Positions 1-7,971 of a DNA stretch of 64,000 bases are shown one piece after another. A program made the position numbers and the translations under genes. Under the pieces are notes generated by a model. It ran no database searches and was not told where the DNA came from. It saw only the letters and a program-made list of their open reading frames with translations. The DNA comes from an uncultured Mycobacterium sp. (GTDB lineage Bacteria; Actinomycetota; Actinomycetes; Mycobacteriales; Mycobacteriaceae): positions 1-64,000 of the forward strand of contig FLQS01000002.1 in the NCBI GenBank assembly GCA_900078375.1, given 5' to 3'. Each line of letters begins with the position of its first letter. Within the stretch, counting starts at the first letter, position 1.

Positions 1-1158
1 CTGCTCCTTGGAGATATGCGTGAACGGGTCCCAGTGGTACCAGCGCATCGCGTTCTCGTAGGTCATCTTGTTGATCTCGTCGTCGGGCACGTTGTGCTCT
101 TTGAGCACTTGGTCGAGCTGTTCGGGGGCGCCGGGCCACATCGAGTCGCTGTGCGGGTAGTCGGCTTCCCAGCAGATGTTGTCGATGCCGATGTCGTTGC
201 GCAGCTTTACGCCGACGTGGTCGGAGATGAAGCAGGTCAGGAAGTGGTCCCGGAACACCTCCGACGGCTTCTGCTTGCCGAAGTCCTGGCCCGTCCATGT
301 CGAGTGCATCTCGTAGGTGCGATCGGCGCGCTCCAGGAAATACGGAATCCAGCCTGTTCCGCCCTCGGAGAGCGCGATCTTGAGGTCCTTGTATTCCTTG
401 ATCGGCCGCGACCACAGCAGGTCCGCCGCGGCCTGCACGATGTTCATCGGCTGCAGTGTGATCATCACGTCCATCGGTGCATCCGGTGCGGTGATCGCCA
501 GCCGGCCGGAGGACCCGATATGCACGTTGAGGACCGTGTCGGTGTCCACCAGCGCATCCCACATCGGCTTCCAGTGGTCGAAGTCATGGAAGCTCGGGTA
601 CCCCATTGCCGCCGGATTCTCGGTGAACGTCAGGGAGTGCACACCGCGGGCGGCATTGCGCCGGATCTCGGCCGCACAGGCCACCGGATCCCAGATCACC
701 GGCAGTGTCATCGGAATGAAGCGCGCCGGGTAGGCACCGCACCACTCCTCGACGTGCCAGTCGTTGTACGCCTGCACCAGTGCCAGCGAGAACTCCGCAT
801 CCTCGGTTGCGAACAGCCGACCGGCGAAGCCGGGGAACGACGGGAAGCACATCGAGCCGAGGATGCCGCCGGCGTTCATGTCCTTGACCCGCTCGTCGAC
901 GTTGAAGCAGCCCGGCCGGATCTCGTCGAGACCCTGCGGCTCCAGGCCGTACTCCTCCTTCGGCCGGCCGGCCACCGCATTCAGCGCAACATTGGGAATC
1001 ACGATGTCGCGGAAGCGCCACATGTCCGAGCCGTCGGGATTGTGGACCAGTCGGGGGGCGTCGTCGACGTACTTCTGCGGCAGGTGGTCCTTGAACATGT
1101 CGGGCGGCTCAACGATGTGGTCGTCGACGCTGATCAGAATCATGTCCTCTTTGCGCAT
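1..1158 (-). CDS. Amidohydrolase family (Amidohydro_2), C-terminus cut by window edge
   Basis: Predicted metal-dependent TIM-barrel hydrolase. The frame runs without a stop from an ATG at 1158 to the first base of the window, so 386 residues are visible and the C-terminus is missing. The N-terminus has a DDH metal motif at residues 12-14, a mid-protein His in a VLNVHIGSSG context, and a late acidic residue in a WEADYPHSD context, as in Amidohydro_2 enzymes. GGAAGGA lies 5 nt before the ATG. It is divergent from the carboxymuconolactone-decarboxylase/Rieske operon, and a regulon operator sits 29 nt upstream. The substrate is unknown; hydrolysis or decarboxylation of a ring-cleavage product would fit the neighbourhood. 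Confidence 0.85.
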   Translation of the reverse strand, partial: MRKEDMILISVDDHIVEPPDMFKDHLPQKYVDDAPRLVHNPDGSDMWRFRDIVIPNVALNAVAGRPKEEYGLEPQGLDEIRPGCFNVDERVKDMNAGGILGSMCFPSFPGFAGRLFATEDAEFSLALVQAYNDWHVEEWCGAYPARFIPMTLPVIWDPVACAAEIRRNAARGVHSLTFTENPAAMGYPSFHDFDHWKPMWDALVDTDTVLNVHIGSSGRLAITAPDAPMDVMITLQPMNIVQAAADLLWSRPIKEYKDLKIALSEGGTGWIPYFLERADRTYEMHSTWTGQDFGKQKPSEVFRDHFLTCFISDHVGVKLRNDIGIDNICWEADYPHSDSMWPGAPEQLDQVLKEHNVPDDEINKMTYENAMRWYHWDPFTHISKEQ

Positions 1159-1186
1159 GGCGTTCCTTCCGTGGCGGCCCTCGTAA

Positions 1187-1203
1187 TGAAAACTAGCTTC
1201 TCA
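1187..1203. promoter_or_regulatory. TetR-type operator A1
   Basis: TGAAAACTAGCTTCTCA is a 17-bp imperfect palindrome matching the TGAGAAT-N3-ATTCTCA family found before five other units in this island. It lies 29 nt upstream of the amidohydrolase start at 1158. A second half-site, CGAGAAT at 1209-1215, follows with centres 22 bp apart. Binding by the TetR encoded at 7306 is inferred. Confidence 0.6.
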
Positions 1204-1356
1204 TTCCGCGAGAATCAACATCCGGTAATCGCCTTACCGGCGGTTCACGGCCGTAGGCTGGCCCCTGGACACGCCCGCCCGACCTCGGATTTTCTGCCCT
1301 GCTCACATGCGGGGATTGACCTTCCGGCAAGATCATGGAAATCTGTTATCCGGATA

Positions 1357-1373
1357 TGAGAATGTGATTCTCC
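1357..1373. promoter_or_regulatory. TetR-type operator A2
   Basis: TGAGAATGTGATTCTCC contains a perfect GAGAAT-GTG-ATTCTC palindrome. It ends 20 nt before the ATG of the gene at 1394, where it would block transcription of the operon running to about 7144. Confidence 0.7.
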
Positions 1374-1393
1374 ACCTTGAGAGGGGGTTACCG

Positions 1394-1924
1394 ATGCGCC
1401 TGACGCCACTACCTGCGGAACAGTGGGACGACGAGGTGCAGTTCGCCCTGAAGGGCATGCTGCCGCGCGACCGGCAGAACCCCGAGGGTGCCGGGACGGC
1501 GCTGTCCACCCTTGTCCGGCATCCCGATCTCACCAAGGCCTACCTGGGCTTCAATGTCTACTTGTTGTTCCGCTCCACGCTTCCCGCCCGGCTGCGGGAG
1601 GTGGCGGTGTTGCGCGTCGCGCACCGTCGCGACTGCACGTACGAGTGGGAACACCACGTCGAGATGGCCAAGGCGGAGGGCCTGACCGACGCCGATGTCG
1701 AGGCGATCCGGCGCGGCGAGGCCAATGACGAGTTCGACCGGCTAGTGGTCAAGGCCACCGACGAGCTCGAGAACACATCGAATCTCACCGACGAAACGTG
1801 GGCCGCGCTCGGCGAGCACCTCAATGAGCGACAGCGCATGGATTTCGTCTTCACCGTCGGCGCCTACGGCATGTTGGCCATGGCGTTCAACACTTTCGGC
1901 GTACAGCTCGAGAACGAAAGGTAA
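1394..1924 (+). CDS. Carboxymuconolactone decarboxylase family protein
   Basis: A 176-residue protein of the CMD/AhpD fold (PF02627). The core reads RLREVAVLRVAHRRDCTYEW followed by HH, i.e. a Cys and downstream His in the usual alpha-helical position, but not the CxxC pair of AhpD peroxidase-type proteins, so a decarboxylase, hydrolase or carrier-like role is more likely than peroxidase activity. The ATG at 1394 is chosen because GAGGGGG sits 6 nt upstream; a longer in-frame start at 1307 would read through operator A2. It is the first gene of the operon with the Rieske oxygenase, whose GTG lies 4 nt after its stop. Confidence 0.85.
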   Translation: MRLTPLPAEQWDDEVQFALKGMLPRDRQNPEGAGTALSTLVRHPDLTKAYLGFNVYLLFRSTLPARLREVAVLRVAHRRDCTYEWEHHVEMAKAEGLTDADVEAIRRGEANDEFDRLVVKATDELENTSNLTDETWAALGEHLNERQRMDFVFTVGAYGMLAMAFNTFGVQLENER

Positions 1925-1928
1925 GTAC

Positions 1929-3260
1929 GTGGCATTTTTCAAGAAGCCGGATGTCGGCAGCTGGACCGAGAACTGGCCAGAACTCGGCACCGCTCCGGTC
2001 AACTATGAGGACTCGATTGATCCCGAGCACTGGAAGCTGGAGCAGCAGGCCATCTTCCGCAAGACCTGGCTGCAGATGGGGCGCGTGGAGCTGATCCCCA
2101 AGAAGGGCAACTACGTCACCCGCGAGCTGCCCTCGGTCGGCGCGGGAACGTCGATCATCATCGTCAACGACGGTGACCAGATCCGTGCCTTCTACAACCT
2201 GTGCCGCCATCGCGGCAACAAGCTGGTGTGGAACGACTACCCCGGCGAAGAGGTATCGGGCAGCTGCCGACAGTTCGTCTGCAAGTACCACGCCTGGCGC
2301 TACTCGCTGGAGGGCGACCTGACCTTCATCCAACAGGAGCAGGAGTTCTTCGACGTCGACAAGGCCGACTACCCGCTCAAGCCGGTGCGCTGCGAGGTGT
2401 GGGAGGGCTTCATCTTCGTCAACTTCGACGACGATGCGGTCTCGCTCGAGGAGTACCTGGGCGAGTTCGGCCAGGGCCTGAAGGGCTATCCCTTCCACGA
2501 GATGACCGAGCACTACAGCTACCGCGCGACGGTCGGGTCAAACTGGAAGCTGTTCATCGACGCCTTCGTGGAGTTCTACCACGCGCCGATCCTGCACATG
2601 AAGCAGGCGGAGAAGGAGGAAGCCGAGAAGCTCGCCAAGTTCGGCTTCGAGGCGCTGCACTACGACATCAAGGGCGACCACTCGATGATCTCGTCCTGGG
2701 GTGGCATGAGTCCGCCGAAGGACCTGAAGATGGTCAAGCCGATTGAGCGGATCCTGCACAGCGGCCTGTTCGGACCGTGGGACCGCCCCGACATCAAGGG
2801 CATCTTGCCCGACGAGCTGCCACCCGCGATCAACCCTGGCCGGCACTCGACGTGGGGCCAGGACTCCTTCGAGTTCTTCCCGAACTTCACGTTGCTGTTC
2901 TGGGCGCCGGGCTGGTACCTGACCTACAACTACTGGCCTACCGGAGTGGACTCCCATATCTTCGAGGCCGACCTGTACTTCGTGCCGCCGAAGAACCTGC
3001 GCGAACGACTCTCCCAGGAACTGGCCGCGGTGACCTTCAAGGAGTACGCGTTCCAGGACGCCAACACGCTGGAAGCCACGCAGACGCAGATCGGCACCCG
3101 CGCCGTACTCGACTTCCCGCTGTGCGACCAGGAGATCCTGTTGCGCCACCTGCACCACACCGCGCACAAGTACGTGGACAGGTACAAAGAATCATTGGCC
3201 AACGGAAACGGGAACGGGGCCGCTGCCGCCAAGCGGACGAAGGAAGACGCAAATGCCTAA
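1929..3260 (+). CDS. Rieske aromatic-ring-hydroxylating-type oxygenase, alpha subunit
   Basis: A 443-residue terminal oxygenase. The Rieske [2Fe-2S] ligands are C92-R-H94 and C118-K-Y-H121. The mononuclear iron site is visible as E215-F-Y-H218 and H223 in the catalytic domain. Such enzymes use electrons from a ferredoxin and reductase to insert O2 into C-H or aromatic bonds. The GTG at 1929 is preferred because it follows GAAAGG by 7 nt and directly follows the CMD stop; the longer frame from 1824 overlaps that gene. A [2Fe-2S] ferredoxin under the same operator type lies at 14084, but no reductase was found in the window. The substrate is unknown. Confidence 0.9.
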   Translation: MAFFKKPDVGSWTENWPELGTAPVNYEDSIDPEHWKLEQQAIFRKTWLQMGRVELIPKKGNYVTRELPSVGAGTSIIIVNDGDQIRAFYNLCRHRGNKLVWNDYPGEEVSGSCRQFVCKYHAWRYSLEGDLTFIQQEQEFFDVDKADYPLKPVRCEVWEGFIFVNFDDDAVSLEEYLGEFGQGLKGYPFHEMTEHYSYRATVGSNWKLFIDAFVEFYHAPILHMKQAEKEEAEKLAKFGFEALHYDIKGDHSMISSWGGMSPPKDLKMVKPIERILHSGLFGPWDRPDIKGILPDELPPAINPGRHSTWGQDSFEFFPNFTLLFWAPGWYLTYNYWPTGVDSHIFEADLYFVPPKNLRERLSQELAAVTFKEYAFQDANTLEATQTQIGTRAVLDFPLCDQEILLRHLHHTAHKYVDRYKESLANGNGNGAAAAKRTKEDANA

Positions 3261-3582
3261 GCTGCCAGAAGAATTCGCCGACCTGGAGCGCTTCAGCGAC
3301 TGGTGCCTGCCCACCGAGGAAGAGCGCTACCAGAAGCGGCTGAGCTCGACGATGGCCGAGATGCAGGAGTTGTATGACGCCGGCATGGCGCGGCTGGAAG
3401 ACATCATGGTCTACGTCGACGCCCGCTTCCCGCTCAAGGGCATGCCGGAGGACGCCAAGGCTCTGGTACACCTAGGACAATCGATCGTGCAGGTGAGCTT
3501 TCCGATCGAGGTGTGGAAGCAGCCCCGCGTGCTCGATAGCGGGGCGGCCTATATCGGACTGATCAAGGAGCCGGTGGTCTGA
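3253..3582 (+). CDS. Small protein coupled to Rieske oxygenase
   Basis: A 109-residue acidic soluble protein that I do not recognise. It overlaps the end of the Rieske gene by 8 nt and is followed 2 nt later by the amidohydrolase, so translation is probably coupled. It has no signal peptide, membrane segment or Cys cluster, so it is not a ferredoxin or a classical oxygenase beta subunit (which is a larger SnoaL-like fold). The middle is rich in charged helical sequence (residues 20-70). It could be an accessory or small subunit of the oxygenase; this is inference from position only. Confidence 0.75.
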   Translation: MPKLPEEFADLERFSDWCLPTEEERYQKRLSSTMAEMQELYDAGMARLEDIMVYVDARFPLKGMPEDAKALVHLGQSIVQVSFPIEVWKQPRVLDSGAAYIGLIKEPVV

Positions 3583-3584
3583 GC

Positions 3585-4808
3585 GTGCTGACCCTGAAGG
3601 CTGCCGGGTACGTCGACGTCGACGCGGGCGAGATCGTCCGCCCCGGCATCGTGAAGGTCGATGGCGACCGGATCGTGTCCGTGGGGGGCGCTCCTGAGGG
3701 CGAGATTGTCGACCTCGGGGATGCCATCCTGCTGCCCGGTCTGATGGACATGGAGGTCAACCTCCTGATGGGCGGCCGGGGTGAGAACCCCGGCCTTTCC
3801 CAGGTTCAGGACGATCCGCCGACCCGGGTACTGCGCGCGGTGGGCAATGCCCGGCGCACCCTGTATGCCGGCTTCACCACGGTGCGCAACCTCGGACTGT
3901 TCGTGAAGACCGGCGGCTATCTGCTCGACGTCGCGCTGGGCAAAGCCATCGACGCCGGCTGGATCGAAGGTCCGCGCATCGTCCCGGCCGGCCATGCGAT
4001 CACCCCCACCGGCGGCCATCTGGACCCGACGATGTTCGCCGCGTTCATGCCCGGCGCCCTCGAGCTGACGGTCGAGGAGGGCATCGCCAACGGGGTCGAC
4101 GAGTGCCGCAAGGCGGTGCGGTACCAGATAAAACACGGCGCGCAACTGATCAAGGTGTGCGTCTCCGGCGGTGTCATGTCGCTCACCGGCGAGGCTGGCG
4201 CACAACACTATTCGGATGAAGAATTGCGCGCCATCGTCGATGAGGCGCATCGGCGCGGACTCCGCGTGGCCGCGCACACCCATGGCGCCGAGGCCGTCAA
4301 GCACGCGGTGGCGTGCGGGATCGATTGCATCGAGCACGGCTTCCTGATGGACGACGAGGCGATCCAGATGCTGGTCGACAACGACCGGTTTCTGGTGACC
4401 ACTCGCCGCCTGGCCCAGGCAATGGACGTCTCGCACGCACCGAAGGCGTTGCAGGACAAGGCGGCTGTGATGTTCCCAAAGGCCGAGACGTCGATCAAGG
4501 CGGCCTACCAGGCGGGGGTGAAGATCGCCGTCGGCACCGACGCCCCCGCCATTCCGCACGGCAAGAACGCCGACGAGTTAGTCACCCTGGTGGAGTGGGG
4601 CATGCCGCCGGCGGCGGTGTTGCGGGCCGCCACGGTCGTCGGCGCGGACCTGATCAACGTCACCGATCGGGGCCGGATCGCCGAGGGTCTACTCGCCGAT
4701 ATCATCGCCGTGCCCGGTGATCCACTGCAGGACATCAGCGTTACACAAAAGGTCAACTTTGTAATGAAAGCGGGTAAGGTCTTCAAGAATGACACCGTCA
4801 CGAACTGA
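3585..4808 (+). CDS. Amidohydrolase superfamily protein with altered HxH metal motif
   Basis: A 407-residue composite-barrel amidohydrolase of the imidazolonepropionase/prolidase-like type. The usual LPGLID-MHVHL segment reads LPGLMDMEVNL, so the two first-strand metal His are Glu57 and Asn59. The remaining ligands seem present: K190 (LIKVCVSGG), H231 or H233 (AAHTHG), H251 (CIEHG) and D319 (GTDAP). A one-metal or altered reaction is possible. The GTG start at 3585 lies 2 nt after the previous stop. It overlaps the next gene by 20 nt. It belongs to the Rieske operon; it might hydrolyse a cyclic or lactone intermediate, but no substrate can be assigned. Confidence 0.85.
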   Translation: MLTLKAAGYVDVDAGEIVRPGIVKVDGDRIVSVGGAPEGEIVDLGDAILLPGLMDMEVNLLMGGRGENPGLSQVQDDPPTRVLRAVGNARRTLYAGFTTVRNLGLFVKTGGYLLDVALGKAIDAGWIEGPRIVPAGHAITPTGGHLDPTMFAAFMPGALELTVEEGIANGVDECRKAVRYQIKHGAQLIKVCVSGGVMSLTGEAGAQHYSDEELRAIVDEAHRRGLRVAAHTHGAEAVKHAVACGIDCIEHGFLMDDEAIQMLVDNDRFLVTTRRLAQAMDVSHAPKALQDKAAVMFPKAETSIKAAYQAGVKIAVGTDAPAIPHGKNADELVTLVEWGMPPAAVLRAATVVGADLINVTDRGRIAEGLLADIIAVPGDPLQDISVTQKVNFVMKAGKVFKNDTVTN

Positions 4809-5220
4809 GGATCTCGTCGAGATCCAGCAGCTGCTCGCGAAGTACGCCGTCACCATCACCCAGGGCGATATCGACGGCCTGATTTCGGTGTTCACCCCGG
4901 ACGGCACCTACAGCGCATTCGGGTCGACCTACACCTTGTCGCGATTCCCGGAATTGGTCGACGCCGCGCCGAAGGGCCTGTTCATGACCGGCACGTCACT
5001 GGTCGACCTGACCGAAGGTGCGGATACCGCGACCGGCACGCAGCCCTTGTGCTTTATCGAGCACTCGGCCCACGACATGCGCATCGGTTACTACAAGGAC
5101 AACTACGTGCGCACCGCCGACGGCTGGCGCCTGAAAACCAGGGCCATGACCTTCATCCGCCGCAGCGGTGTGCACGACTCCGGTCGCCCGCATGCGATCG
5201 GCAGGCCAGAAGCGGGATGA
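4789..5220 (+). CDS. SnoaL-like / NTF2-fold protein
   Basis: A 143-residue cone-fold protein of the SnoaL_4 type. The N-terminal helix pattern (EDLVEIQQLLAKYAVTITQGD) and a central FTPDGTYSAFGS strand are typical, ending in a WRLKTRAMTFIRR strand. Members act as isomerases, dehydratases, cyclases or as beta subunits of ring-hydroxylating oxygenases. Lying in the same operon as a Rieske alpha subunit, either a small oxygenase subunit or a small hydratase acting on CoA esters is plausible. It starts inside the amidohydrolase gene and its stop overlaps the next start (ATGA). Confidence 0.8.
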   Translation: MTPSRTEDLVEIQQLLAKYAVTITQGDIDGLISVFTPDGTYSAFGSTYTLSRFPELVDAAPKGLFMTGTSLVDLTEGADTATGTQPLCFIEHSAHDMRIGYYKDNYVRTADGWRLKTRAMTFIRRSGVHDSGRPHAIGRPEAG

Positions 5221-6341
5221 CGGACGATCTGCACGACCCGGCCACATTCCGCACGGCGTTACGGGCCTGGCTCGATCAGAATGACCTGACGCCGCCCGAC
5301 GATCATTCGCTGGCCGGTCACATGCGGCAGTTCGCCCGCGTCCAGCGCGCGCTCTACGACGCCGGCTGGAGCCGCTACGGCTGGCCCGAACACGCGGGCG
5401 GTCTTGGCGGCTCAGATATGTTGCGGGCCATCGTCGGTGAAGAAGTCGTCGGCCGCCGCCTCGCCGAGCCAGGACCGTATTCGATGCTCGAAGTGCTGGC
5501 CCCGACGATGATCGACTACGCCACACCCGAGTTGGCCGCCGAGATGGTGCCCAAGCTGCTGTCGGGCGAGGAGCAGTGGTGCCAAGGGTTTTCCGAGCCC
5601 GGCTCGGGGAGCGACCTGGCGTCGCTCACGACGCGCGCGGTCAACCAGGGCGATCAGTGGATCGTGAACGGCCAGAAGGTGTGGACCAGCTTCGCGCAGT
5701 ACTCGCACCGATGCATCCTGCTGACCCGCACCGGCGACGCCGACACCCCCAACCATCAGGCAATCACCGCGTTCTTCGTCGACCTCGACACGCCGGGCAT
5801 CACGATCCGGCCGTTGCACACCATGCACGGCGTCGATGAGTTCTGCGAGGTGTACTTCGACAACGTCGCCATCGATGCCAGCCGGATGCTCGGCCAACCC
5901 GGCGACGGCTGGCGGTTGGCGACGGATCTGCTGCCCTATGAGCGTTCGACATGTTTCTGGCAGCGAATCGCCTACCTGTACTCGCGATTCGATGCACTCA
6001 TCAGTGAAGTCTCTGCTCAAGGCGAAGCCATCGATACGGATATGGGCGAAGTATTTCTCGCGCTGCACACGCTGCGCTGCCGGTCCAGGGCGACACAGCA
6101 TCGACTCGGCGACGGGCAGAAGTTGGGTCCGGACACCTCGATCGACAAGGTGCTGCTGGCCGGTGCCGAACAGCGGCTCTACGACACCGTGCACGATCTG
6201 TTGCCCGGCACCATCGAGCTCGACGTCAACGACTGGCGCACCGAGTACCTCTACTCGCGCGCCGCGACCATCTACGGCGGCACCGCGGAGGTGCAGCGCA
6301 ACATCATCGCCCGACGGCTGCTCGATCTTGGGAAAGAGTGA
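5217..6341 (+). CDS. Acyl-CoA dehydrogenase, long subunit of a pair
   Basis: A 374-residue FAD-dependent acyl-CoA dehydrogenase (FadE-type). It has the WCQGFSEPGSGSDLAS substrate/FAD signature, a KVWTS strand, and the C-terminal GGTAEVQRNIIARR helix. The ATG at 5217 overlaps the preceding stop as ATGA; the longer frame from 5049 is only read-through of the SnoaL gene. It is directly followed by a short, degenerate acyl-CoA dehydrogenase, the arrangement known for mycobacterial alpha2beta2 heterotetramers of steroid side-chain catabolism (ChsE-type). It probably dehydrogenates a bulky CoA ester. Confidence 0.9.
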   Translation: MTDDLHDPATFRTALRAWLDQNDLTPPDDHSLAGHMRQFARVQRALYDAGWSRYGWPEHAGGLGGSDMLRAIVGEEVVGRRLAEPGPYSMLEVLAPTMIDYATPELAAEMVPKLLSGEEQWCQGFSEPGSGSDLASLTTRAVNQGDQWIVNGQKVWTSFAQYSHRCILLTRTGDADTPNHQAITAFFVDLDTPGITIRPLHTMHGVDEFCEVYFDNVAIDASRMLGQPGDGWRLATDLLPYERSTCFWQRIAYLYSRFDALISEVSAQGEAIDTDMGEVFLALHTLRCRSRATQHRLGDGQKLGPDTSIDKVLLAGAEQRLYDTVHDLLPGTIELDVNDWRTEYLYSRAATIYGGTAEVQRNIIARRLLDLGKE

Positions 6342-6343
6342 TT

Positions 6344-7144
6344 ATGGATCCCCAATCCCTCGAACTACTCGAAGCCGGGCTGCGCAAGACCATGCTGTCG
6401 TCGTCCGGACCGGATCTCGACGCGGCACTGAATGAGCTGGGATGGGCGGACATGCTGTCCGATATCCCCGAGGTCGCGGTGCCGCTGGTGTTTCGCTTGC
6501 TCGGCGAAACGGGCGCACACGCTTCGGTTCTCGTCGACGTAGTGCTGCACGCAACCGGAAATACCATCGGTGACAACGTGGAGCTGCCGCTGCCCTACGC
6601 AGGCAACAGCTGGGTGGTGTGGGACCGCACCGCTATCTGGGACAGTGACACCACTCTCGGCGGGCTGCCGCTGCGCCGGGCGGAGGAGGGCTATCCGATC
6701 CGGGTGGCCGAAGCCCGGCTGGCGGTGGGCTGGTGGTTGGTCGGCACGGCACGGGCGATGCTCGCCGTCGCTCGCCAACACGCCCTGGACCGAGTGCAGT
6801 TCGGGCGACCGGTCGCAGCGTTTCAAGCGGTCCGGCACCGCCTAGCCGAAACGCTGGTGGCCATCGAGGGCGCCGAAGCGACGCTGAGCACACCCGGGAC
6901 GGATAGCCCCGACCTGACCGCGCTGCTGGCGAAGGCAGCCGCCGGCAAGGCCGCATTGACGGCGGCCAAACACTGTCAGCAGGTGCTGGGCGGGATCGGC
7001 TTCACCGCCGAACACGAGTTCCATCACCATCTGAAACGCGCTCTGGTGCTCGACGGCCTGTTGGGCAGCTCGCGGGAACTGACCCGCAAGGCCGGGGCCG
7101 GATTGCGGGCGCGGGGATCGGCCCCCCGGCTGGTGAATCTGTGA
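6344..7144 (+). CDS. Short acyl-CoA dehydrogenase-like partner subunit
   Basis: A 267-residue protein with a recognisable C-terminal four-helix dehydrogenase domain (ARQHALDRVQFGRPVAAFQAV and HCQQVLGGIGFTAEHEFH) but a shortened middle beta-domain: only about 60 residues lie between the N-terminal helical part and the C-terminal domain. Family members are usually 340-400 residues. It lacks the SEPxxGSD signature of its partner, so it likely forms a heteromer with the 5217 product rather than acting alone. The ATG at 6344 is chosen; an in-frame GTG at 6338 is possible. It is the last gene of the operon. Confidence 0.8.
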   Translation: MDPQSLELLEAGLRKTMLSSSGPDLDAALNELGWADMLSDIPEVAVPLVFRLLGETGAHASVLVDVVLHATGNTIGDNVELPLPYAGNSWVVWDRTAIWDSDTTLGGLPLRRAEEGYPIRVAEARLAVGWWLVGTARAMLAVARQHALDRVQFGRPVAAFQAVRHRLAETLVAIEGAEATLSTPGTDSPDLTALLAKAAAGKAALTAAKHCQQVLGGIGFTAEHEFHHHLKRALVLDGLLGSSRELTRKAGAGLRARGSAPRLVNL

Positions 7145-7216
7145 CGTACGCCATGGCGGCGAATGCGCTGGTCACCCTTTAGAGTGTGGGGAACGAAAAA
7201 TTTGGTCCATTTGGAT

Positions 7217-7254
7217 TGAGAACGTAATTCTCGTCGCTGAGAGTAGTACTCTAC
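7217..7254. promoter_or_regulatory. Tandem TetR-type operators A3 and A3b
   Basis: TGAGAACGTAATTCTCG at 7217-7233 is a strong match to the island operator. A weaker site, TGAGAGTAGTACTCTAC, lies at 7238-7254. The centres are 21 bp apart, two helical turns, which would place two dimers on the same DNA face. The pair precedes the TetR gene at 7306 by about 50 nt, suggesting autoregulation. Confidence 0.65.
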
Positions 7255-7305
7255 TTGCGTGAGCCACATCCGAACCGCTGATTCGCGCTCGTTTAGAGCC
7301 CGGCA

Positions 7306-7962
7306 GTGAACAGCCCGAGCGAAGAGCCTGCCTGGAAGCAGCGCGCTGTTGAGCGGTCCATCCGGACCGCCAAGGTGCGGGCCGGGCAGCGCGTGCAGCG
7401 ATTCCTGGATGCCGCACAAGCCATCATCACCGAAAAGGGCAGCACCGACTTCACCGTGCAGGAAGTGGTGGATCGGTCGCGCCAGTCGTTGCGCAGCTTC
7501 TACCTACAGTTCGACGGTAAACACGAGCTGCTGCTGGCGCTGTTCGAAGACGCGCTGAGCCGGGCGGCCGATCAGATCCGGGCCGCGACATCGGCCCAGA
7601 AGGATCCGCTGGATCGCCTCAAGGTCGCCGTCACACTGCTCTTCGAGCTCTCCCGCCCGGACCCCACCGCGCGTCGGCCGCTGTTCACCGACTTCGCACC
7701 GCAACTGCTGATCTCGCACCCCACCGAAGTCAAGGTCGCCCACGCACCACTGGTTGCGCTGTTTTCCGAGCTGATGATCGAGGCCGCCGCAGCCGGCGAG
7801 CTGCGCGACGACGCCAACCCCCGCCGGATGGCGGCGATGACCATGCAGACCATCATGTTCATCGCCCAGTCGAGTGGGGTGGAGGACGAGGAGAACATCC
7901 ACACGCCGATCAGCGGCGACGAGGTGTGGACCTTCTGTTCCCAGGGCTTCGCCCGCAAGTAA
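7306..7962 (+). CDS. TetR-family transcriptional regulator (likely regulator of the first island)
   Basis: A 218-residue TetR-type repressor. The N-terminal helix-turn-helix spans about residues 25-75, with the recognition helix near SRQSLRSFYLQF. The C-terminal ligand-binding domain is helical. The GTG at 7306 is the only plausible start before the DNA-binding domain. Two operator-like palindromes lie just upstream, and near-identical sites recur at five other promoters in 1-21.2 kb, so this protein is the best candidate for the shared repressor. The inducer is likely a CoA ester or pathway substrate, by analogy with KstR-type mycobacterial regulators; that is inference. Confidence 0.9.
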   Translation: MNSPSEEPAWKQRAVERSIRTAKVRAGQRVQRFLDAAQAIITEKGSTDFTVQEVVDRSRQSLRSFYLQFDGKHELLLALFEDALSRAADQIRAATSAQKDPLDRLKVAVTLLFELSRPDPTARRPLFTDFAPQLLISHPTEVKVAHAPLVALFSELMIEAAAAGELRDDANPRRMAAMTMQTIMFIAQSSGVEDEENIHTPISGDEVWTFCSQGFARK

Positions 7963-7971
7963 CGCGCCCGC

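Noticed and set aside
16..1359. Long plus-strand frame opposite the first amidohydrolase
   Set aside because: It is the antisense shadow of the minus-strand hydrolase, with Arg/His/Val-rich sequence and no family resemblance.
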